The notes: generated by a model not told the origin, from the letters alone. Numbered from the stretch's first letter, positions 47,050 to 58,245 are shown. The stretch: DNA of 64,000 bases from Prunus persica (GCF_000346465.2 NC_034010.1:19827723-19891722), one strand, 5' to 3'. Translations and numbers: made by a program.

Positions 47050-47555
47050 TGTTTACACCATAATGAACCGAGCAGACCCAGCATCAAAGCGACTAGCACC
47101 AAGGCAGCCACGCCTTCTCCCATGCCGAAGGAAGACACACTTCTGAGGTGCCAGACACCTGCCGAAGCTCTCAGCTGCCAAACCTAATCTCCAGGACACG
47201 TGTCATCACCACAACGGCTTGCACAAAGTCCCACATTGGAACTTTGTGCAAAGCTCCCACTTTCACTTCCCTATAAATAGGGAACAGTACCCAGGTAAAA
47301 CCAAGAACTACTCTCCCACTTTTACTGTTACTCTGCCAGAATTACTACTCGTAACTGACTTAGGCATCGGAGAGCCTTCGGCCGGCACCACACCGGTGTC
47401 CGAAGCTTAACGATCGCTTCTCCTCTTTTTACCTTCTACAGGTCTCTCACCAACCCATTTCACCAAGGGCCTCAGCCCTCTTCTCTGCTGAAGACTCAGC
47501 ACATCTAATCACTAAGTTGGACTCAATACTGGCCGGGCCATTTTGAGCATCAACA
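47050..47555 (+). repeat. 5' LTR
   Basis: 506 bases, TG...CA. TATA box CTATAAATAG at 47271-47280, so transcription probably starts near 47305. Nearly identical to the 3' LTR. Confidence 0.95.
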
Positions 47556-47557
47556 GT

Positions 47558-47578
47558 TTGGCGCCGTCTGTGGGAATT
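47558..47578 (+). promoter_or_regulatory. primer binding site
   Basis: TGGCGCCGTCTGTGGGAA two bases after the 5' LTR is of the tRNA-complementary type common in plant Ty3/gypsy elements. I do not assign the tRNA. Confidence 0.75.
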
Positions 47579-47667
47579 CGACACTTGAATCCCCTCTTTC
47601 TCTATCAGCCCAGCTGGCTCCTTCACCCCTCAGGCCCCGTCGCCTCTTCTTCACCCCACATTCTGCT

Positions 47668-49794
47668 ATGCCGACCGAGTATAGCCGCGATACCCAGCAT
47701 CATACCCCCCGCGATGGTACTTCTAGAAGGAAATCTTCGGAAGATGCCACTCTCCAGGCAGAAGTGGAGCGCCTCCGCGACAGTGTCACTAAAATGTCGG
47801 AAAAATACGAACACCTCCATTGCAGGAACATTGAGCTAGAACATGACTACCGTGTTTTAAAGCGGAACTGGGAAAGGACTCACGCCCAGGATGCCCAGCA
47901 AGACCTCACCCAGAACGTTGGGCCTACTCAGCCGAACCAGCCGGTACATTCCAGCCACAGTGCTTCGGCCCAGGCTAGGCTCCGCAAGGGTAAAGACCAC
48001 CTTCATCCGGAGCTAACCCAGTCGCGACCCCTTTGCGTTCCCCCACCGAGGGACCGGCCCCATGAACCAGTCAGGATCTACCAAGATTGCAGGGATCGCC
48101 TCTCGGACCGCCAGCCAAGGCCGATCCCTATCCCTGTCAACCTCGAAAACCCACGGGTGACACACCTGGGCCCCTCGCCAGCCCCCGTCCGCATACCCGA
48201 CGAGGAAGGTGTCGGGGACTCGGACACTTGGGATTTTTATAATTCAGAGACCCGGCCAAATTACCACACCGGGGCGCTGGAAAATTGGGAACGATCCCCA
48301 GTCCCTGTCTGCCCCGCCCCCAGGCCTTTGGCGCCTGAAACTCTTCCTCATGCCGACCCGGCCATGAGGCTTCTCTTTGAAAAGGTCCGGCGCCTGGAAA
48401 GCGAACAACAACGCAGCCATCAACCCCTCTGGGCAAAACCACGACCAGGGCCCTTTACCGAACGCATCCTCCACTACCACCAGGAGAAAGATATCCAGCC
48501 ACTCCGCATCGCTTTCTACACTGGCACGGAGGACCCTCTCACCCACATCCACTTATTCCAGTCTGCCCTTGGGTGCAAAGGCCTCACTGATGAAGGCATG
48601 TGCCTCCTTTTCCCTTCCACCCTCAGCGGCGCGGCCCTGAATTGGTTCTACAGGCTCCACCCCCGCACCATCAACTCCTTCGATAGTCTCAAGCAGACGT
48701 TCCTGGACCATTTTATGATCCAGACTGATCGCCTATACTCCGCCGACGACTTGTATATGCTCAGGCAGGCTGAGGACGAACCCCTTCGGGAATATGCAGC
48801 TCGGTTCAGTCATGAATACTCTCGCTGCCCAGACACTGACGATCGCGCTGCCTTCGGCGCTTTTAAGAGCGGCCTCCGCGAGTCCAACTTCCGCTACCTG
48901 GTTCATAGCAACAGTTGGAACACATATGCAGAGTTGATGAAGCAGGCGGCGATCCACGCTAAGGCTGAATACTTCAATTCCAAGCGTGGCCCAGCCAACC
49001 TGGCGTGCAACACTTTCGCCGACCCTCCACCTGCTTCAGCACCCGCCCCAGCCCCACCTCAGCATTCTACTCCTGCCCCGAGTGCCCAGGACAACCAACA
49101 ACATAAGCGGAAGGATAGCTACCAGCATCCCTTCGGTAATAACAAACGTGGCAGACATGGCAACCAGCACTCTGGCGGGGGCAACCCTCCTAGGCCTGGT
49201 GATCGGGCCCCTCTTCCCTTCGCACCCAGGCCCAGGTTTGAGGTTTTTACGACCCTCAACACCACCTATGAGAACGTCCTGGTGCGTGAAGCCCCCATCA
49301 TCCCCAAGCCACCGCCCCGGAGACCATCCAACAAGCCTATGCCAAACACGGGTGTCTTCTGCCGCTTTCATCAATTCAGCGGCCTTGACACCGAATCCTG
49401 TGTTGCCTTGCGCAACATAATTGAAGGGCTCATCCGGGAGGGTAAGCTGGACAACTATGTGCGCAACATACCAGCCCCGCCTAACCCTCACCAACGACAA
49501 ATCAACATGACCTCCACCATCAGCGGAGGTCCTACCCTGGCTGGCACCTCCAACAACTCCATCAAACATTATGTCCGCTCCACCTATGCGCACCAGGTCT
49601 TCAGCACCGAGCAGGGACGCTTGCCAAAGACCCACAGGACTGGCTGGGCCCCCATTACCTTCTGCGAGGAGGAGGAGCGTGGTGTTATCCTCCCCCATGA
49701 CGATCCACTCATTATCTGGGCTGACATTTCTAACTTCGACGTTGGGCGTATCCTGGTGGACACTGGCAGCTCGGTCAGTGTGATGTTTGCCTAG
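47668..49794 (+). CDS. retrotransposon gag and start of protease, ends at an in-frame TAG
   Basis: A 708-residue frame. The N-terminal third is hydrophilic with a coiled stretch near residues 30-70. A Retrotrans_gag capsid region follows at about residues 270-400 (LLFPSTLSGAALNWFYRLHP). A basic, glutamine/histidine/proline-rich part around residues 460-520 may bind nucleic acid; no CCHC knuckle is seen, as often in Tat elements. Near the end the protease motif LVDTGSSVSVMFA is directly followed by TAG (49792-49794). The rest of protease continues in the same frame beyond it. Because the stop lies inside protease and not at a gag/pol border, it looks like a disabling mutation and not a programmed readthrough site. 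Confidence 0.9.
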   Translation: MPTEYSRDTQHHTPRDGTSRRKSSEDATLQAEVERLRDSVTKMSEKYEHLHCRNIELEHDYRVLKRNWERTHAQDAQQDLTQNVGPTQPNQPVHSSHSASAQARLRKGKDHLHPELTQSRPLCVPPPRDRPHEPVRIYQDCRDRLSDRQPRPIPIPVNLENPRVTHLGPSPAPVRIPDEEGVGDSDTWDFYNSETRPNYHTGALENWERSPVPVCPAPRPLAPETLPHADPAMRLLFEKVRRLESEQQRSHQPLWAKPRPGPFTERILHYHQEKDIQPLRIAFYTGTEDPLTHIHLFQSALGCKGLTDEGMCLLFPSTLSGAALNWFYRLHPRTINSFDSLKQTFLDHFMIQTDRLYSADDLYMLRQAEDEPLREYAARFSHEYSRCPDTDDRAAFGAFKSGLRESNFRYLVHSNSWNTYAELMKQAAIHAKAEYFNSKRGPANLACNTFADPPPASAPAPAPPQHSTPAPSAQDNQQHKRKDSYQHPFGNNKRGRHGNQHSGGGNPPRPGDRAPLPFAPRPRFEVFTTLNTTYENVLVREAPIIPKPPPRRPSNKPMPNTGVFCRFHQFSGLDTESCVALRNIIEGLIREGKLDNYVRNIPAPPNPHQRQINMTSTISGGPTLAGTSNNSIKHYVRSTYAHQVFSTEQGRLPKTHRTGWAPITFCEEEERGVILPHDDPLIIWADISNFDVGRILVDTGSSVSVMFA

Positions 49795-52700
49795 TGCTTC
49801 AATGAACTCCAGGTCCCGCCTCACCTACTCGACCGAAGCATCACACCCCTTGTGAGCTTCTCGGGTGATGTGGTCCAGCCCATCGGCAGCATTCATCTCC
49901 CCATCTCAATTGGGGCCGCACCCCAGCGGACGACGATCACTACCCCCTTCCTTATCGTCGACTGTCCCACAGCCTACAACGTCATCCTCGGCCGCCCAGC
50001 CTTGGCCCAAATGAAGGCTTTTATTTCCACGCATATGATGCTGCTGAAGTTTCCCACTCCTAATGCCCCAGGCACGGTGCGCGGCGACCAACTCGGAGCC
50101 CGAAGCTGCTATGCTTCAGCCGTCAAATCCACCAATCGCCAACATAGGAGTGAAGCCCTAGCAGTAACCAAGGCTCCCGCCCCTCCTCAAGCTGGCACAG
50201 AACCACCTGAAGACCCAAGGGAGGAGTCCATCGCACCACAGGCCGAACCTATGGAGGACCTGGAGCTGGTTACCCTCCATGACGATATCCCGGATCGACA
50301 AGTCCGGATCGGCACCTCCATCTTGCCAGAGCTTCGCTCTGACTTGGTCGCCTTCCTCCGCCTCAACTCCGAAGTCTTCGCATGGTCCTACAATGACATG
50401 CCTGGCATATCACCAGACATCATATCCCATAGGCTTAGCGTCAATCCTGCCGTCAGACCAGTCCGACAGAAGCGTCGCGCTTATGATCCCGAGCGCTATG
50501 AGGCCATGAGGGCGGAGGTGGATCAATTGAGTAGCATCAGATTCATCAGGGAGGTTGACTATCCTACATGGCTGGCTAATGTCGTGATGGTCCGCAAGCC
50601 AAGAAAGGGCTGGCGCATGTGTGTCGACTACACCAACCTTAATCGGGCTTGCCCAAAGGACAGCTTCCCGCTACCCCGCATTGACCAGCTAGTCGACGCC
50701 ACGGCCGGCCACGCCCTCCTTAGCTTCATGGATGCTTATTCAGGTTACAACCAGATCTTCATGCACCCTGAAGATCAAGCCCACACCTCTTTCATTACGG
50801 ACCGCGGCCTCTACTGCTATAAGGTGATGCCCTTCGGCCTCAAAAACGCCGGGGCTACTTATCAGCGTCTGGTGAATCAACTCTTTGCCCCCCTGATTGG
50901 CAATACTATGGAGGTCTATGTCGATGACATGCTAGTCAAGAGTCGCACGGCTGACCAGCACATCCCCAACCTCTCTGCCATGTTCACCATCCTGAAGCAA
51001 TACAAGATGAGGCTTAACCCCACCAAATGTGCATTCGGGGTGGCTTCCGGAAAATTCCTTGGCTTCATGATCAGCCAGAAGGGCATTGAGGCCAATCCAG
51101 AAAAGATCCAGGCCATCTTAGATATGACAATACCTAAGACGGTCAAGGATATCCAAAGCCTTACAGGGCGTGTCGCAGCCCTGACCAGATTTATCTCCAA
51201 AGCCACTGACCGCTGCGCCCCATTCTTCAAGGCCCTTAAAGGCACCAAAAGAAACATCACTTGGACTGCTGAATGCGACACGGCTTTCAGCGAGCTCAAG
51301 GAGTATATGGGCCGGGCCCCTTTATTGTCAACCCCTGAGCACGGAGACATCCTCGTGATTTATCTCTCCATCTCAGCTTCGGCTGTTAGCTCTGTGCTCA
51401 TCCGATCAAAAGATAACGAGGAACACCCAGTGCATTATGTTAGTAAGGCATTGCAGGATGCCGAAGTTCGGTACCCGGACATCGAAAAATTGGCGTTCGC
51501 CCTGGTCGTCTCGGCAAGACGCCTCCGACCATATTTCCAAGCTCACACCATCCATGTCTTAACCAACCAACCACTCCGACAGGTGTTGCAGAACCCAGAA
51601 ACCTCTGGGAGGCTGGTCAAATGGGCCATTGAACTGGGCGAGTTTGATATTCATTACAAACCCCGCCCGGCTATGAAGGGCCAGGCCGTTGCTGACTTCC
51701 TATCGGAATTCACGGATCCCCAAGCTTCCACAGCTACCCAGCTCATAACCAAACCCAATCCCCCTCCCGGCCAGGACCAAACCCCCACCGAAGGCAATCT
51801 CGACCTAACCCAGCCCCTGTGGACCTTATTCGTAGACGGCTCTTCTAATGCCCAGGGCTGTGGGGCCGGCCTCGTTCTCATCTCCCCAGACAAGGTTGCC
51901 CTCGAGTACGCCCTTCGCTTCAAATTCCAAGCCTCCAACAATGAGGCCGAATATGAAGCACTCTTAGCTGGTCTTCGATTAGCCAAAGAGATGGACGCCA
52001 GGCAAATTCAGATATTCAGCGATTCACAACTTGTGGTCCACCAGGTCAACCAGGACTTCACGGCTAAGGATGCCTCTATGACGGCCTACCTCCAGCACGC
52101 TCGACACTTGCTGGCAACCTTCCACGCCCACTCTATCAAGCAAGTGCCGCGCTCCGAGAATAGCCATGCCGATGCACTAGCCAGGTTGGCATCAGCCCTG
52201 GAGCAAGGATTGGGTCGCCACATCCACATCGAGTTTTTGGCCCAACCCAGCACACAAGCCCCACTCATCTGCACTATTGATCACAGCCCTACATGGATGG
52301 ACCCCATCCTCCAGTTCTTACAGAACCAAACACTACCGGCTAATCCGGCAGAAGCACGACGCGTTCGCCATCGCTCTACCCGTTACCTGATCATTAACGG
52401 CTCCTTATACAAGCGGGGTTTCAGCCTTCCTTACCTCCGCTGCCTGACTCCAGAGGAGGGTCACTATGTCCTCCGAGAAATCCATGAAGGCATCTGCGGC
52501 AACCACTCGGGCGCACGCTCGTTAGCTCATAAGGCAATCCGCCAAGGATACTTCTGGCCTTCACTCCACACTGACGCCCAGGCCTTCACCCAAAAATGCG
52601 ACAAATGTCAGAGATTCGCCAACATTCCACAACTCCCGGCAGAACCACTGACGGCCATGGTCAGTCCTTGGCCATTTGCCCAATGGGGACTGGATCTCAT

Positions 52701-53529
52701 TGGACCGATGCCAGAGGGCAAGGGCCAAGTCAAGTATGCAGTTGTGGCCGTAGACTACTTCACCAAGTGGGCCGAGGCCGAGGCCTTGGCCACCATCACT
52801 GCGGCTCGCATCGAATCCTTTGTGTGGCAAAACATTGTATGTCGCTTCGGCATCCCCAACTCCATCGTCACCGACAATGGCCGGCAATTTGACAACGCCA
52901 AATTCAAGCAATTTTGTTCCAACCTCAAGATTCGTCTGTGTTTCGCCTTCCCAGCCCATCCTCAGTCCAATGGCCAGGTCGAAGCCGTGAACAAAATTAT
53001 CAAGAAGACCCTCAAGACAAAACTTGACAAGGCCAAGGGCTGCTGGCCAGAACTACTCCCGGAGGTACTCTGGTCCTATCGTACCACCTTCCGCACATCC
53101 ACGGGTGAGACGCCATTCTCCCTATCATTTGGAACCGAGGCCGTGGCTCCGGTAGAGATTGGCCAGCCCACATACCGAACCTCCACTTACGATGCCACAG
53201 CCAATGACGAGCAGTTGGCCCTCAACCTCGACTTCATTGACGAACTCCGGGACCAATCGAGCATGCGCAATGCCGCGTACAAGCAACGCATCGCCAAATA
53301 CTATGACTCCCGAGTCAAGCCCCGTGCTTTCAAAATGGGGGACTGGGTTATGCGCAAGGTTTCCTTGGCTACCAAAAATCCCAACGAAGGTACCCTCGGC
53401 CCTACATGGGAAGGTCCTTATGAGATTATCAAAATCTGCCGCCCCGGCACTTATCAGCTTCGCGATTCCACAGGCAAGACGCTGCCTCACCCGTGGAATG
53501 CTGACCACCTCAAGTATTATTACAAGTAA
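49795..53529 (+). CDS. retrotransposon pol: rest of protease, RT, dual RNase H, integrase
   Basis: Same reading frame as gag, open from 49795 to 53529. The first ATG is at 49852. Order: protease remainder (VILGRPALAQM), reverse transcriptase (MPFGLKNAGATYQRL; active site YVDD at 50917-50928), RNase H 1 (HYVSKALQDAEVRYPDIEKL), a second archaeal-type RNase H (LFVDGSSNAQGCGAGLVL, NNEAEYEALLAGL, SENSHADALARLAS), then integrase with an HHCC zinc region (CDKCQRF) and a D,D35E core (Asp at 52693 and 52873, Glu at 52981). The C-terminus ends HPWNADHLKYYYK without a chromodomain. All catalytic residues I can check are present. Translation would need to pass the TAG at 49792 or start anew. Confidence 0.9.
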   Translation, partial: CFNELQVPPHLLDRSITPLVSFSGDVVQPIGSIHLPISIGAAPQRTTITTPFLIVDCPTAYNVILGRPALAQMKAFISTHMMLLKFPTPNAPGTVRGDQLGARSCYASAVKSTNRQHRSEALAVTKAPAPPQAGTEPPEDPREESIAPQAEPMEDLELVTLHDDIPDRQVRIGTSILPELRSDLVAFLRLNSEVFAWSYNDMPGISPDIISHRLSVNPAVRPVRQKRRAYDPERYEAMRAEVDQLSSIRFIREVDYPTWLANVVMVRKPRKGWRMCVDYTNLNRACPKDSFPLPRIDQLVDATAGHALLSFMDAYSGYNQIFMHPEDQAHTSFITDRGLYCYKVMPFGLKNAGATYQRLVNQLFAPLIGNTMEVYVDDMLVKSRTADQHIPNLSAMFTILKQYKMRLNPTKCAFGVASGKFLGFMISQKGIEANPEKIQAILDMTIPKTVKDIQSLTGRVAALTRFISKATDRCAPFFKALKGTKRNITWTAECDTAFSELKEYMGRAPLLSTPEHGDILVIYLSISASAVSSVLIRSKDNEEHPVHYVSKALQDAEVRYPDIEKLAFALVVSARRLRPYFQAHTIHVLTNQPLRQVLQNPETSGRLVKWAIELGEFDIHYKPRPAMKGQAVADFLSEFTDPQASTATQLITKPNPPPGQDQTPTEGNLDLTQPLWTLFVDGSSNAQGCGAGLVLISPDKVALEYALRFKFQASNNEAEYEALLAGLRLAKEMDARQIQIFSDSQLVVHQVNQDFTAKDASMTAYLQHARHLLATFHAHSIKQVPRSENSHADALARLASALEQGLGRHIHIEFLAQPSTQAPLICTIDHSPTWMDPILQFLQNQTLPANPAEARRVRHRSTRYLIINGSLYKRGFSLPYLRCLTPEEGHYVLREIHEGICGNHSGARSLAHKAIRQGYFWPSLHTDAQAFTQKCDKCQRFANIPQLPAEPLTAMVSPWPFAQWGLDLIGPMPEGKGQVKYAVVAVDYFTKWAEAEALATITAARIESFVWQNIVCRFGIPNSIVTDNGRQFDNAKFKQFCSNLKIRLCFAFPAHPQSNGQVEAVNKIIKKTLKTKLDKAKGCWPELLPEVLWSYRTTFRTSTGETPFSLSFGTEAVAPVEIGQPTYRTSTYDATANDEQLALNLDFIDELRDQSSMRNAAYKQRIAKYYDSRVKPRAFKMGDWVMRKVSLATKNPNEGTLGPTWEGPYEIIKICRPGTYQLRDSTGKTLPHPWNADHLKYYYK

Positions 53530-53856
53530 ACATACCTAGACCCTAGGACAATACTTTGGTCTTGATTGTTTACTGTAAGTTAGACATATGGTATCTAGAC
53601 CCTAGACCACTTGTACCTTCTGCCTTTCGGCATCTATTTCAATGAAATGCCTGACTCAGGCTCATTCTCATGAACTCACATTGTTATCATTTTTAACACA
53701 ATTGATATCAAGCTAAGTTCATATCATAAATAAAAACAGCCTTGCTCCAGGCAAGGACAAATGTTCATACATAACCAAAATAAACAAAACAAACAAGTGT
53801 TCCAACACAATCACTAGAGTACAAAATAGCTATAACACATCACGAAGGCAACGCCT

Positions 53857-56095
53857 TCAGGACTCGGTCGAAGGGACGTCCTCAGTGGCTGGCTCAGCCT
53901 CTGGTGTCGGGGCGCTAGCATCAGCAGGAGGGGTCTGTGCAGGAGGCTCGCCACTGGTGTCAAAGTTAATCTCCACCGAGGGGTTGAACCTAACCAACCT
54001 ATCTTCCCAGCGAAGCTGCTCATCAACCAGTCGGTCCATGATATAGCTCTTCAGCTCATTCGAGGATCGGAAGGACTCAATCGCCTCGACTCGGGCAGCA
54101 GCCACCTCCTCAGCCTTCGACCTCTTCAGCTCCTCCACTTCCCTGGCCAGGGCCGCCTTTTGAACCAGCAAGGCGTTCTTCTCTCGGATGGCCTCCTGCG
54201 CCTCCGCCATTTTGCTCTTGGCTAGCTCATCCCGCCTCTTCAGCCTCTGGATCTCCTTGTCAGCCTTGGCCATGCTGACGTACATCTCGCCAAAGGCCTG
54301 CAAAACCAAAACCATGTTAGTCAATCCACACAAAAATAATCCAACACAAATACATTCAAAAAAGGGCCCAAACACTTACATAGGCAGAGGTGAGGATCGT
54401 CTTTTGGGCCCGGTCGATGAAGGAAGAAGCTGGAGTCCTCGCCAGAGCCTCAGGGTCGCTCTTCACGCCTTCCAGGAAGACGTTCACTAAGGGCACCTCC
54501 TGCCGGTGCATAGCCAGGTTGACCTCCTTCTTCTGCTGGCGTAGCCTGCCGAAGTCTACCTTCTCTACCCCTTCAGCGAACACATCCTCCATGCCGAAGG
54601 GTAGCTTCGGCGGTGCCTGCAGATCAAAGGGCGGAAGCCTCGGCCCTGACCCCATCACATGCTGATGAGCCTCCTCCAAAGCCTTCCTCTTCCCCAGCAC
54701 GTCCGCGACCCGACCCTCATCATCATCCCTGGGTCGTTTTCCAGCACTCTTCTCAGCTTTCTTGGCCCGAGACTCCCTCAGCCGCTTCTGCATCTCGGCC
54801 TCATCAATGTCTACGGCCACCTTCGTGCTCCCCCTTATGATGCCAGCCACTGTATAAACAAACAACACAACTACATTAGTCACAACCACAAAAGGCTTAG
54901 CACACAACAAAAAGATAACCCAGGTACTTACTTCCTTGCAGCAGTCCGGACTCAAACAAATTCTTCTGCGTGACTAGGTTCCCGCACTCACGCTCAGTCT
55001 CTGATAGCTGCGCCCTCACCCACTCAACTTCGTCTTCTTGCTCCTTGGAGATAGGGCCCCACTTCACTGAACCTGCATCAAGAGTTAGAAACTACTTAGC
55101 CACTTACACTGGCACAAAGGAAGTACAGAACCAAAAATAGGAGCCAAAACAACACAATCAGGCATTGGACAATCTTAAGGGATGGGGCAAGGACTTATAG
55201 ACTGGAAGTGGGTAGGAATGTGCTGGACAACGCTCTTCCCTAGAGGACATTCCCAGTCCCCATAAGCCAAGCACCACCTGTTCCTCCAGGACTTTTGCGT
55301 TGTGGGCTTGTGTCCAATAAAATAGCCCCTCTCCTTCGCCTTTCGGCAATTAGCCTGTACCCAGCCAAAATTCCCCTGTTGCTTCGAAATGGAGTACAGG
55401 TACATGAACTGCTCAAACGTTGGCTCCCCTAACCCAGCCAACCACCAGACGATATACACCCCATGAAGAAGAATCCAAAAGTTGGGATTATACTGCCCCG
55501 GTGCATACCCCAACTTGGCCAACATCATCTGAACCCACGGATGAAACGACAGTCTGAAGCCGTGCCGATACATATCTGTAAAAATCATCACGGAGCCATC
55601 CGAGGGATATCTAACTACATCGGCCTCAGTGGGTAACCTCAAGCCCACATAGGCTGGCACACAAAAATCTGTTCGTAGCTGGGCCAATTTCGCTTCTGTA
55701 AGTGTATTCCGCTTCGGCAACGGGACACCAACCCGAATGTCTAATCCCTCTGATACTGAAGCCACGGCTATACCCACAGACCCTGATGGTGATGCCTGGT
55801 TGCTCGAACCCACTTCTTGCGTTTGAGGCAAGGCTAGAACCCGATTTGCTATAGCCTCTAACTCTATATAATTTCTCTGCATCTCCCTATATGCAGCCGA
55901 CCCAGAGTCTCCCGATGGCTCAGCCCTCTCACCCCCAGGCCCTATCATCCTACTTTCTATGGTTCCTTCCACCATACCCTCTGTCTCTGAACTTTCCTCT
56001 TCAGAACATATATATTGACTCGGCTCTTGACTCTCAGTATCATCCCCGCCGAAGGCAGGGGGGTCAAGACTTTCCCTATCAGAACTTTCAGACAT
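53857..56095 (-). CDS. antisense four-exon gene of the Tat element (Transposase_28-like, coiled-coil C-terminus)
   Basis: On the minus strand four exons join in frame: 56095-55195, 55072-54932, 54849-54380 and 54297-53857 (651 codons with stop). Each junction has GT and AG (for example GTAAGT after 54932 and 54380; GCAG before 55072 and 54297). Exon 1 begins MSESSDRESLDPPAFGGDD and, after an acidic stretch, carries PLPKRNTLTEAKLAQLRTDF and FHPWVQMMLAKLGYAPGQYN, similar to the Putative gypsy-type transposon family (Transposase_28). Exon 3 has a K/R-rich nuclear-signal-like part (GKRPRDDD). Exon 4 is a long coiled coil (EAQEAIREKNALLVQKAALA) with a proline/acid tail. Additional antisense frames downstream of pol are known in Tat elements; their role is not settled. 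It is convergent with pol (327 bases between stops) and shows no lesion. Confidence 0.8.
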
Positions 56096-56639
56096 CTACA
56101 AATATGGAAAAACAAGAAAAAGGAACTAAATGCACATGCAGAGAGGATCGAACCACAACAACAAAATTTTGCCAAATCTTCATGCCAGGCAAGAATTCTA
56201 CATGTTCATACATATGTTCAACATGTTCATCATGTTCATGCTCATGTTCAATGTGTTCTTCCTAACCTTCAACATGTTCATGCAAAACAACACATTTCAA
56301 TTCAAAAGTTCAAGCGAAATAAGGTCTAACCTTGTTCGTACCACCACGTACAAGTCGCCGAAAATCACCTCAGCCACAAGCACCACCACAAAACCTTCGC
56401 CGGAAATCTCTTCTCCTCTCCTTCAAATTCTCACAATTTTTCTCAACTCAAGCCAAGTGTGATGCCTTCACCACCCAAGTTCCTATTAAATAGCCAACTA
56501 AGGGTACCACGCCTCGTTTCACGAGCAAACCCTAGCACCCTTTCATATTCCCTCCTAAATCCCTTGTACCTACACAATTTGAAATTCAATTTTCCAACTA
56601 CACAATAAACCAAAAACAAAAAATTTTGAGGGAAATAGG

Positions 56640-58245
56640 GGCCTTGCCGAACGGCAAGGCCCGTGCAAAAACAAAATGGAGGCCCTCAAAATTCCAAAGT
56701 GTCCTAGCCTATTTCATAAGCCCAATCCTACCACAAGGCTAGGCCAAATTTGATCAAGGCACCCAAGCCAATTCCACCACATATAATAAATGGACTTGCC
56801 GAACGGCAAGACCCGGGAAGGAACAAAATGAGTACTCACCTGCCTTATGAACGGCCTAGCTCGAGAGGCTAAGCGACACCACCAAAACCCAGCTCCTTTT
56901 TCGTCCCGAACCACTCTCCACACCCAACTATTTCTCGGCCCACCTAGTGTTCACCACAACTGCCGAACGACAAAAGAAGCTAGACACTTGGATGAGTTGG
57001 CCGCAAGCTTCCTCCAATCACCCTTGCCGAACGGCAAGGGCCTTCTGAATCAAATCGGGTGCTGTTTTCGTACCTTGCTCCAGCTGCCGAAGCAAACACT
57101 AGAAGCCGAAGACTTGCCCTGCCGAAGCAAAGTTCCACCGCCCAGCTCCTCCAGCTGTCTTGCCGAGGGTCCTCAACCCCGTGCTGCCCTGCCGAAGCCC
57201 AGCCACCTGCAGAGCCCCCTCGAACAGCACCTCCACTGCACCTGCCGATCGGCAAAGCAACTCCTCCAGCTACCCAGCCGTCACCCGCTGCCGAAGCAAC
57301 CTTGCCGAAGAACCAAAACAGCCACCGTGGCCAAGACCAGCCCCCTTCGCCCGAAGCCTGCCCAGCCCCCTTCGCCCGAGGCCGTGCTCACCAAAACAGC
57401 CACCGTGGCCAAGACCTGCTGAACGGCAAAGGCCAGCCACTCGGATGGCGCTCCAGCTACTGAGCCTGCCGAACCAGCTGCCTTGCCGAAGGCTCTAATC
57501 CCGTGCTGCTGTCTTGCCGAAACAGCTGCACAGCCTTGCTGCCGCCTTACCGAAACAACTCCCAATCAACTGGCCGAACGGCAAGGTCTAGCCACACCCG
57601 TGTGCTCGCAGCAAAATCTCTCAACCAACTTGCCGAAACGGCAAGACCTAGCAAACTCCAAGATCTTTCTACTCCAAGACTTGGCCTCACCCTTGCTCGC
57701 AGCAACCTGCCGAAGGACCTTGCTCAAATTTTTAGTGACCTCCAACTTGCCGAACGGCAAAGTTATAGCAACTCCAAAATTTTCTTCTTCTCCCAATACT
57801 AAACCCTAGCTCCTATCCTTTTATCTTTTGGCCAAGGCCCATCTCGGGTCCAACCTTCTCAAAACCCTAGCCTTTCTCACATGCCGAAGCCCACTTTGAA
57901 CCCAACCCCAGCCCCTTGCCGAAGACCCAATCCAAAAAGGCCTAGCTCCCGAGCAACTAAAAAAATAGCTAGACCCTTGCCGAACGGCAAGGGCTATGGA
58001 GACATTTTGGAGAGTCGAAAATTTTCAAAACGACTCGGCTCTCTTGAAGGCCTAGCTCCCAAGCCATCCAAAACAAAAAGAATTTTTGGCTACACCCTTG
58101 CCGAACGGCAAGGGCCATGGAGAAGCTATGGAGGGTCTAAAAATTCCAAATGGCCCGGCCATTCCCAAAAAAAAAAAAAAAAAAAAAAATCCCAAATGGC
58201 CCGGCCATTCCCAAAAGGAGCTAGACCCTTGCCGAACGGCAGGAG
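56640..58245. repeat. array of hairpin repeats (CCTTGCCGAACGGCAAGG)
   Basis: Eleven copies of a short inverted repeat with a GAAC-type loop lie at about 56642, 56795, 57021, 57241, 57415, 57571, 57629, 57746, 57974, 58095 and 58226; six contain an exact TTGCCGAACGGCAA. Between 57940 and 58300 three copies sit in degenerate units of about 120-130 bases that also share gagctagaccc and caaaattttcaaa. Isolated half-sites (TGCCGAAG) are frequent in the same stretch and occur in the LTRs. The array lies between the start of the antisense gene and the 3' LTR. Confidence 0.85.
58167..58189. repeat. A23 homopolymer
   Basis: Twenty-three uninterrupted A between two copies of cccaaatggcccggccattc. Confidence 0.95.

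Noticed and set aside
48137..52959. Long minus-strand open frames across gag-pol
   Set aside because: They mirror GC-rich coding sequence of the retrotransposon; unlike the gene at 53857-56095 they show no domain and no splice-consistent structure.
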